From Planctomycetota bacterium (GTDB lineage Bacteria > Planctomycetota > UBA11346): a DNA stretch of 13,135 nucleotides. The notes below the pieces were generated by a model. The model saw only the letters and a list, made by a program, of their open reading frames with translations. It did no database searches and was not told the DNA's origin. Each line of letters begins with the position of its first letter. The stretch's first letter is position 1. Below are positions 1 to 5,431 of the stretch, one piece after another. Made by a program: the position numbers and the translations under genes. The stretch is from the NCBI GenBank assembly GCA_007131555.1, contig SLQH01000466.1:1-13135 (forward strand). Direction: 5' to 3'.

Positions 1-743
1 CGAAGCTGATGGCGTGGCGGGGGCTGTGCAGTCGCCGTGAGGCCGAGCGCTTGATGGCCAACGGCGAGGTGATGGTCGATGGGGTTGTGGTGCGTGAGCC
101 GGGCAGCAAGTGTCTGCCGGATGCCGTCATCACCCTGCGCTCACGGGGCCAACGCTGGCTTGCGCATCAGGTGTCGGTGCTGTTGCACAAGCCCTGCGGG
201 GTGGTCAGTACCCAGCCTGAGGCAGATCAGGTGCCGGCCTGGCGTCTGCTGACCACGGCATCCGTGCACGCTGCTGCCGATCCGGCCGTGGTCCAGCGGG
301 TGGTGGCCAAGCCCTGGACCCTGGCGGTGGCTGGCCGTCTGGATCGTGACAGTCGCGGTCTGCTGCTGCTGACCCAGGATGGCACCCTGGCCCGGCTGGT
401 CACCGGTTCCGGCCGCATCGCCAAGCGCTATCGGGTGGAGTTGGCCGAGCCCGTCAACGATGATCAGCTGCACGCTCTCAATGGTGCCATGCGCCTGGAC
501 GACCGCCCTTTGCGGCCAATGCGGGTGACGCGACTGGGTCAGCGCTGCCTGGGCTTTGTCTTGCGCGAGGGTCGCAAGCATCAGATCCGCCGGGTCTGTG
601 CGGCCCTGTCCCTGACGGTCACCGACCTGCTGCGCGAGGCCATCGGTCCGTGCCGTCTTGGTGATCTGCCGGTCGGTTGCTGGCGGCCGGTGGAGGAAGA
701 TGAGCTTCGCCAGTTGACCGCCGAGCAGGGACCGGCCCGATGA
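1..743 (+). CDS. RluF/RsuA-family pseudouridine synthase, 5' end outside window
   Basis: Isomerises a specific uridine to pseudouridine in rRNA (or tRNA, for RluF-like members), in the cytoplasm. The reading frame is open to the left edge. Residues encoded before the first visible ATG (base 9) fit the S4 RNA-binding domain, whose typical helix motif GLCSRREAERLM is visible, so roughly ten or more N-terminal residues lie upstream of the window. Counting from the ATG at 9, the S4 domain spans about 1-50. The catalytic domain starts near LLHKPCGVVST (58-68). The signature GRLDRDSRGLLLLT holds the catalytic Asp (D112). A late RNA-binding motif reads GRKHQIRR, followed by a GPCRLGDLPVGCWRP tail that resembles RluF more than RsuA or RluB. 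The rRNA or tRNA target position cannot be decided from sequence. The stop codon overlaps the next gene's start (ATGA, 740-743), which suggests translational coupling. Confidence 0.9.
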   Translation, partial: KLMAWRGLCSRREAERLMANGEVMVDGVVVREPGSKCLPDAVITLRSRGQRWLAHQVSVLLHKPCGVVSTQPEADQVPAWRLLTTASVHAAADPAVVQRVVAKPWTLAVAGRLDRDSRGLLLLTQDGTLARLVTGSGRIAKRYRVELAEPVNDDQLHALNGAMRLDDRPLRPMRVTRLGQRCLGFVLREGRKHQIRRVCAALSLTVTDLLREAIGPCRLGDLPVGCWRPVEEDELRQLTAEQGPAR

Positions 744-1366
744 CGGCCCAAACCTCAGATGATCCCTGGTCGGCAGTGGAACAACGCTATGGCGTGATGG
801 TGCCCGACTTGCTGCGTCGTCTGCATGCCGATGGTTGTTGCGATCCCCATCATCCGGCCTTCATCCAACTGTCTGACCTGATGTGGCTGGGTCCGGTCCA
901 GATATGTGATTGGCGGCCCCCGCCGGATCAGATCGCCGGTCTGGTGCCGTTTGCCGCTACTAGCAACCATGATCTCTGGTGCCTGTATCGCGACTGGGGT
1001 GATCAACGGGCTCCCCTGCCGGTGGTCTTCTGTCCGGAGGAGGACGAGGTGGCGCATCTTTTTGCCCCCGACTTCACCGGCTTCTGCTATCGCATGTTGC
1101 TGGAGGAGTACGCCTGCACCTGTCTGACCGAACACTATGATCTACCTCGTTCGCGGGCGGCGCTTGATGCCTATGCGGTGGCCATGGCTGTCTATCTGCC
1201 CGCGCCCTGGGCGGCCTGTCTTCGGGATCTGGCCCAGCGCCCCCTGGTCGGCGATGACAACGACTATTACGGTAGTGTGGATGAAGACGAACTGGCGCAG
1301 ATCATCGCCCGTGATCTGGCCTATCCCCGTCTTGATGAGGAATTCGAGCATTATCTTGGCAACTGA
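740..1366 (+). CDS. SUKH (SMI1/KNR4-like) domain protein
   Basis: A 208-residue soluble protein with no signal peptide or membrane segment. The central part (about 84-130) reads GLVPFAATSNHDLWCLYRD, then PVVFCPEEDEVAHLFAPDFTGFCYRMLL. This is the usual order of the SUKH fold: a PFA strand, an acidic/aromatic turn with a D/L-W/Y-CL strand, a VVF strand, and a final amphipathic F..F helix. Family members are best known as immunity proteins against nuclease toxins, but many are general binding modules outside toxin loci. No toxin gene is visible here. The gene overlaps the pseudouridine synthase by four bases, with a weak ribosome site (AGGGA, 727-731). An immunity role is therefore not supported, and a housekeeping or RNA-related role is possible. 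The C-terminal part (about 140-208) is acidic and not recognised. Confidence 0.72.
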   Translation: MTAQTSDDPWSAVEQRYGVMVPDLLRRLHADGCCDPHHPAFIQLSDLMWLGPVQICDWRPPPDQIAGLVPFAATSNHDLWCLYRDWGDQRAPLPVVFCPEEDEVAHLFAPDFTGFCYRMLLEEYACTCLTEHYDLPRSRAALDAYAVAMAVYLPAPWAACLRDLAQRPLVGDDNDYYGSVDEDELAQIIARDLAYPRLDEEFEHYLGN

Positions 1367-1666
1367 TCTGAAATACGGCTGGATCCTGTCAGGCCCAACG
1401 GCGTTCAGCAACGACGATCTGCAAACTGCCGATCTCCAGTTCAGCATACATCAAGATATTCCGCCCCTTTGGGGCTGGAGCAGAGCGGTCAAGGCGATGC
1501 TACTGGGCGGTCACGGGGCGCTGCGCAGGAGTCGTATCACTGCCTCTGCATCCTCGATCACCACCCTGAAGGGGCGAACCGTGACGGTTGGTAACGAGTC
1601 AGGCCCCGTTTCCTCAACCACCGTGTACACAAGCCCCCATCTCAGGATCGCCGTTGTTGTTGAGGC
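1367..1666. other. Non-coding spacer between convergent genes
   Basis: These 300 bases separate the 3' end of the SUKH gene from the 3' end of the degenerate-receiver gene, so termination signals are expected from both sides. A + frame stays open through it (1137-1721), but it overlaps the SUKH gene out of frame and its product is unrecognisable. I see a small GCCCC-TTT-GGGGC hairpin (1463-1475) without a T tract, and the nested dyads listed separately at 1571-1607. No tRNA or conserved RNA was recognised. Confidence 0.6.
1571..1607. terminator. Nested dyad, possible terminator or operator
   Basis: An outer pair GGGGC (1571-1575) / GCCCC (1603-1607) encloses a near-perfect inner dyad AACCGT-G-ACGGTT (1577-1589). 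On the + strand the outer stem is followed by GTTTCCT, only a very weak T run. The position between two converging genes fits a bidirectional terminator. The one-base centre of the inner dyad is too tight for an RNA hairpin without opening pairs, so a protein operator is an alternative. Assigned from pattern only. Confidence 0.25.
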
Positions 1667-2503
1667 TCAGCCCGGCATGATGCGATTGAGGGCTCCGCAG
1701 TGGATGCAGGCGACCGTGTAGGGATGATCCTTGCGCTGCACGGTGAAGGGTTTGCCGCAGACTGCGCAGGCGACCCGCTTGAGGTCGCTTGGCGCCGGAG
1801 CGACATGCTGGCCGGTGTCGGGGGCCTCCTGACGTCCACCGCGGACGCTGCGCCGATGGCGGGCCGTGGTGAAGCGCTGGGTGCCCTTGGTGGGAGCGGC
1901 ATCAAAGTATTGCGAGGTCTGGCGGGTATAGGGCTGGTCAGGGTGGTTCCAGGATGACGAGGGCCGTTGGTGACGGTCGGTCTCGGTGCGGGTGATGCTG
2001 CCGGTGGAAGGGCTGCTCAGGCGGGCGGTGCCGAAGAAGGGGGTCTGGTCGTCAGCTTGGGGCGGAGGGGCCTTGGTGGTGATGGCTTGGCGTGTGCCGC
2101 TGGGGGATGCGCTGTACTGTGCCGGGCCACTGCGGGGTTGCTGCCCGAGTTCGTGGACCAGACGATCAAGGGCCATGAGATCGATCGGTACATCAAGGAT
2201 GGTATGGCAACCCTGCTGTGAGGCCTGGGCCGCCAGGGCCGGATCGACTTGTGAGTAGGGAGTGCAGAGGACGATGCGGATGTCAGGATCGCGACGGCGG
2301 AACTGACGCATCAGGGGCGGATCAGGGGTCTCGCAGACGAGGATCACGGCATCATAGGGACAGGAGCGATTGGCCCGGTCCTCAACGCTGTGCAGGGCCT
2401 GACGGGACTGGCTGCAGACTTCAGTGCGGCAATTGCGGCGCACCAGGAAGTCGGCCAGGGTCATGGCTTGCTCGTTGCGCTCATCGACGATCAGGATATG
2501 CAT
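1667..2503 (-). CDS. Degenerate receiver domain with C-terminal zinc ribbon
   Basis: A 278-residue protein in three parts. Residues 1-120 have the CheY/receiver fold pattern: MHILIVDE at the first strand, YDAVILV at the third strand, DPDIRIVLCT at the fourth, and a final VPIDLMALDRLV helix. The acidic pair is kept as D7/E8 and the switch Thr as T81. However, the phosphoacceptor Asp is replaced by Val (V56), and the conserved Lys of the KP motif is also Val (V105). It therefore probably cannot be phosphorylated and is a pseudo-receiver. Residues about 121-240 form a Pro/Ser/Thr/Gln-rich, probably disordered linker. Residues 246-269 carry two CxxC pairs (C246/C249 and C266/C269) in CAVCGKPF and CIHCGALN, a zinc ribbon. 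This is the last gene of the four-gene block, 42 bp after the FHA-PAS gene. Function unknown; it may bind a protein or nucleic acid as the output of the block. Confidence 0.8.
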   Translation of the reverse strand: MHILIVDERNEQAMTLADFLVRRNCRTEVCSQSRQALHSVEDRANRSCPYDAVILVCETPDPPLMRQFRRRDPDIRIVLCTPYSQVDPALAAQASQQGCHTILDVPIDLMALDRLVHELGQQPRSGPAQYSASPSGTRQAITTKAPPPQADDQTPFFGTARLSSPSTGSITRTETDRHQRPSSSWNHPDQPYTRQTSQYFDAAPTKGTQRFTTARHRRSVRGGRQEAPDTGQHVAPAPSDLKRVACAVCGKPFTVQRKDHPYTVACIHCGALNRIMPG

Positions 2504-2545
2504 GGTAGCAGCAGTGTACCGAGGGAGCCCCTCTCTGCCAAGCGC

Positions 2546-3283
2546 TTATGCTGGGCCATCAGCGAGCGGCGGATCGCCTTCCTGAAGACACAGCAGGGTG
2601 CCCTGAGGGATAGGTCGTCCCCAGGTGCGCCATGTTCCTCCATTGCGCAAGGGCAGGATGACAGGTCCCTCATCGGCGGCGGTGATCAGGTTGCGGAGGG
2701 CGGGCGGATGGGCCAGTTGGCGGCTGAGCAGATCAAGGATCTCACCACCGCTGTGGCGCCCGGCGACCGTGATCTCGGCTAGGCCTTTCATGTGATCGTT
2801 GATCATCAGCAGACGACCCTGGCGATCGAGAATCAGTACCGCCAAGGGCAGGTTGGCCAGCAAGGAGACCAGCAGCTCAGCCGGAAAGCGACCACCCAGG
2901 ATTTCCGAGGACGATTCATCGGCGGCCACCGCCGGAGCTTCGTCGATGGCGTCTGGCGTCTGGGCTGGGCTCAGCGGTGCTGGTTGATGGCGGTCCTCCA
3001 GGACCAGGCTGGTGGTGCCGATGGTGATGATGTCTCCGAGCCGCAAGCGCTTGCGTTCATCAATGCGATGTCCGTTGACCCGGGTGCCATTGCTGCTGTT
3101 GAGGTCCTCGATCATCACCCCGTCCTCATCGCAGCTGATGCGGGCATGACGCCGGCTGGCCAGGGCATCGCCCACCGAGATGCCGCTGTCCTCGATGTGG
3201 CGTCCCAGGGTCACGGTTGCGGTGAGGGGGTGGATCTCCCCCCTGATCTCCCCCTGGACCGCACGCAGACGATAGGTGGTCAT
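2546..3283 (-). CDS. FHA-PAS signalling protein
   Basis: A 245-residue soluble protein. An N-terminal forkhead-associated domain (about 5-96) has all the phosphothreonine-binding landmarks: GR (27-28), SRRH (43-46) and LNSSNGTRVNG (61-71). FHA domains bind phosphothreonine peptides, typically substrates of Hanks-type Ser/Thr kinases. An acidic, Ala/Pro-rich linker (about 97-130) follows. The PAS-like domain (about 134-235) starts LVSLLANLPLAVLILDRQGRLLMIN, a typical PAS opening. No catalytic or DNA-binding domain follows, so it should act as an adaptor or sensor. Its start codon overlaps the stop of the response-regulator gene (ATGA, 3283-3280), which implies coupled translation in the histidine-kinase operon. 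The combination suggests a bridge between two-component and Ser/Thr phosphorylation; that is inference. Confidence 0.87.
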   Translation of the reverse strand: MTTYRLRAVQGEIRGEIHPLTATVTLGRHIEDSGISVGDALASRRHARISCDEDGVMIEDLNSSNGTRVNGHRIDERKRLRLGDIITIGTTSLVLEDRHQPAPLSPAQTPDAIDEAPAVAADESSSEILGGRFPAELLVSLLANLPLAVLILDRQGRLLMINDHMKGLAEITVAGRHSGGEILDLLSRQLAHPPALRNLITAADEGPVILPLRNGGTWRTWGRPIPQGTLLCLQEGDPPLADGPA

Positions 3284-3669
3284 GACGATTGGGCCTCGAC
3301 GCTCGTTGGCTGGGTCAGGTCATTGATCAGGCGGGTCAGGGCGATGGGGGAGTACGGTTTGGTGACAAAGGCGCTGGCTCCCAGGGCCAAGCCCCGTTGC
3401 TGATCCTCGTCCATGCCTTTGGCGGTCAGGAAGACGATGGCGCAGGGCAGATGACCGAGTTCCTGGCGCAGGGTCTCAACCACGGCAAAGCCGTCGAGAT
3501 GGGGCATGATGATGTCCAGCAGGGCGAGGTCGAAGGGAGCGTTGCGCAAGGCTTCCAGGGCCTCGCGGCCATCACGGGCCGTGGTCACCTGATGGCCGGC
3601 ATGGTAGAGGGCGAAGTCCAGCGAGCGCAGGATGTAGGGTTCGTCGTCAGCGATCAGGATGCGGCTCAT
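3280..3669 (-). CDS. Single-domain response regulator (CheY-like)
   Basis: A 129-residue protein made of one receiver domain only. The key residues are all present: the acidic pocket D8/D9 (IADDEP), phosphoacceptor D52 (LALLDIIMPHLDG), switch T82 (FLTAKG) and K104 (FVTKPY). It should accept phosphate from a histidine kinase, most likely the one encoded directly upstream. It has no effector domain, so its output must be by binding a partner. Both ends overlap neighbouring genes by ATGA (3669-3666 with the kinase, 3283-3280 with the FHA-PAS gene), a strong sign of a single co-translated operon. Confidence 0.92.
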   Translation of the reverse strand: MSRILIADDEPYILRSLDFALYHAGHQVTTARDGREALEALRNAPFDLALLDIIMPHLDGFAVVETLRQELGHLPCAIVFLTAKGMDEDQQRGLALGASAFVTKPYSPIALTRLINDLTQPTSVEAQSS

Positions 3670-5189
3670 GACGGATCCGGTGAGGGCATGGAGGTGGACT
3701 CGAAGCGGGCGGTCTCGGCCTGGACCGGTCGCGGCAGACGCAGGGTGAAACGGGCCCCAGGCGGCTGATGGGGATCGTCGCAGAGCAGTTCGCCACCATG
3801 GTGCTGGACGATCTGCCGACTGATGGCCAGACCCAGGCCGGTGCCGCTGTTGGGATCACGAGGTTGATCCGGATCGGTGCGGCGGGAGAAGAAGTCGAAG
3901 ACCAGTTCGCGGTCTTCATCCGGGATGCCCGGACCATCGTCTTCGATGCAGCAGGTGAACGACCGTTCGTCGTGCCGGGTATCGATGATCACGGTGCCGT
4001 CTTGGGGACTGAACTTGATGGCGTTGGAACAGATGTTGAGCAGGACCTGGCGGAGGCGGTCGCGGTCACCGATCAGAGGACAGGGCCCATCATGATGGTG
4101 GAGGCTGAGGCTGAGGTTCTTGGCCTTGATCTGTGGCCGTAGCACCTCCACAACGTGGTCGACCGAGGCGGTCATATCATGTTCGACCGGGTGCCAGGCC
4201 ATCCGTCCGCTTTCGATGTGGGCCAGATCGAGGATGTCGTTGATCAAGCGCCCCAGGCGTTCGCTCTCCTGGACGATGATGCCCAGGAATTCGCGCCGGT
4301 CGCTGGCCTCGGTATCGGGATAGGCCAGCAACAGTTCGCTGTAGCTGCGGATGCTGGTCAAGGGGGTGCGCAGTTCGTGGCTGACGGCGGTCAGCCAGTG
4401 GCGTCGGGTCTGGTCGTGGGAGCGCAGGCGTTGGCCGCGGTCCTGCAACTGCTGGTGCTGGAGGCGGATCTCAAGCTCAAGCAGGCGTTGATCGGTGACG
4501 TCCTGCTCGATCAGGCTCAGCCCCCGCATCTGGCGATGGCGGTTGAACAGGGGGCGGATGGTCACCCGGACCGAACGGTTGCTCGACGGCAGGCGCTGTT
4601 CCAGGGTCATCGGGCTGAAGCGTGCCAGGACCCGACGCAGGGCGTCGTCCAGCGACGGATCGCAGCGATGGCGCATGGCCTGGCCGATCTCCTTGCCGAT
4701 CAGGTACGGGCCGTACAGACGCAGGGCCTGACGGTTGGCTCGCAGGACGGTGCCATCGATGTCGGCAATGATCACCGCCTGTTCCAGGACGTCGAAGAGG
4801 TCGTCACTGTGGCTGGCGTTGTCATCACGGCTCGTCAATCGTGCTGTGATCTCATTGTCGGGCAGGCCGCGCAGCAGGGCCAGGGTCAGGCCTGAGAGAT
4901 CATCGCCGAGGATTTCGATCACCAGCTCCAGGCGCAGATCGTGGCCGTCGCTGTGCTGGGCGGTGACCGTGTAGCAGCCAGGAGCAGGCAGCGTGGAAGC
5001 GAGCTCTGGTATCAGGTCCTGCAAGCGGCGCTGGCCGACCAGATCTTCAGCCCGATAGCCGAGCAGGCGACGGCCACCCTGATACCAGGCGGTGATCACG
5101 CCATCGCCATCAATCAGGCACGGAGCCATGTCGGGCAGGGCATCAAGGACGTTGTGGGCCAGGGAGACGCTCATGGATGGGCACAGCAT
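3666..5189 (-). CDS. Soluble PAS-PAS sensor histidine kinase
   Basis: A 507-residue protein with no transmembrane segment, so a cytoplasmic sensor. Two PAS-like regions are seen: about 10-105, with LDALPDMAPCLIDGDGVITAWY, and about 129-235, with LFDVLEQAVIIADIDGTVLRANRQA. A coiled linker (236-262) leads to the dimerisation/phosphoacceptor domain with SHELRTPLTS (H271). The ATP-binding domain has an N box (N385...N389 in LLNICSNAIKF), G1 box DDGPGIP (417-423) and G2 box GTGLGLAI (449-456). It should autophosphorylate H271 and pass phosphate to the CheY-like protein encoded next. Start choice is open. The ATG at 5189 has only a very close GGGGA upstream. The in-frame ATG at 5174 (residue 6) lacks a Shine-Dalgarno, but overlaps the stop of an 11-codon upstream frame (5206-5171). 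A palindromic element lies 47 bp upstream. Confidence 0.93.
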   Translation of the reverse strand: MLCPSMSVSLAHNVLDALPDMAPCLIDGDGVITAWYQGGRRLLGYRAEDLVGQRRLQDLIPELASTLPAPGCYTVTAQHSDGHDLRLELVIEILGDDLSGLTLALLRGLPDNEITARLTSRDDNASHSDDLFDVLEQAVIIADIDGTVLRANRQALRLYGPYLIGKEIGQAMRHRCDPSLDDALRRVLARFSPMTLEQRLPSSNRSVRVTIRPLFNRHRQMRGLSLIEQDVTDQRLLELEIRLQHQQLQDRGQRLRSHDQTRRHWLTAVSHELRTPLTSIRSYSELLLAYPDTEASDRREFLGIIVQESERLGRLINDILDLAHIESGRMAWHPVEHDMTASVDHVVEVLRPQIKAKNLSLSLHHHDGPCPLIGDRDRLRQVLLNICSNAIKFSPQDGTVIIDTRHDERSFTCCIEDDGPGIPDEDRELVFDFFSRRTDPDQPRDPNSGTGLGLAISRQIVQHHGGELLCDDPHQPPGARFTLRLPRPVQAETARFESTSMPSPDPS

Positions 5190-5236
5190 ATCCCCGCGAT
5201 CTGCATGTAAAGATCTGATTCAGGGCCGGGGTGCCA

Positions 5237-5404
5237 CTAGGAGTCTGTAAGGGATAGCGACCGAGCATGGCGCAGTGCATTTTCGAGTCCGGATTTCGTC
5301 GAAAACCGCAGCCATAGCCGTAGCTATGGTGAGGATTTCGGCGGAATCGGGGCCGAAAAGGCCAAGCCAGGCGACGTGTCAGTCTATTCCTTACAGGCTC
5401 CTAG
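5237..5404. mobile_element. MITE-like foldback element with 20-bp terminal inverted repeats
   Basis: Left end CTAGGAGTCTGTAAGGGATA (5237-5256) is the reverse complement of the right end (5385-5404) at 18 of 20 positions. The whole 168 bp is an imperfect palindrome. Its centre, at 5320.5, coincides with a perfect 7-bp stem CCATAGC/GCTATGG (5312-5318 / 5323-5329) around the loop CGTA. CTAG is present at both ends. If counted as a target duplication, the element proper is 160 bp (5241-5400) starting GAG and ending CTC. IS5-group transposases are known to duplicate 4-bp YTAR sites such as CTAG, so a non-autonomous element mobilised by such a transposase is plausible. CTAG is its own reverse complement, however, so it could equally be part of the repeat. 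It has no coding capacity. It sits between the 3' end of metG and the 5' end of the kinase gene and could affect transcription there. Confidence 0.72.
5280..5359. repeat. Inner long stem-loop of the foldback element
   Basis: TTTTCG (5280-5285) pairs with CGAAAA (5354-5359), and the arms between pair imperfectly (about 25 of 33 positions in the arm next to TTTTCG, with one gap) up to the perfect central 7-bp stem. Several mismatches are C/T transitions between arms, which would be G-U pairs in RNA. Transcribed from either strand, it should fold into a long hairpin. On the - strand this would lie in the leader of the kinase operon or in a metG read-through transcript. Confidence 0.65.
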
Positions 5405-5431
5405 CAGGCTGCTGGAGAACAGCTGGCGCGC

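Noticed and set aside
1476..1600. tRNA-like D-arm pattern (GAGCGGTCAAGGC)
   Set aside because: No matching acceptor stem, anticodon stem or T-arm GGTTCRA could be placed on either strand.
1137..1721. + strand open frame crossing the convergent spacer
   Set aside because: It overlaps the SUKH gene out of frame and runs into the zinc-ribbon gene on the other strand. The product is unrecognisable and there is no ribosome site.
4155..4895. + strand open frames opposite the histidine kinase
   Set aside because: The - strand encodes complete PAS, HisKA and ATPase motifs. The + frames are shadows.
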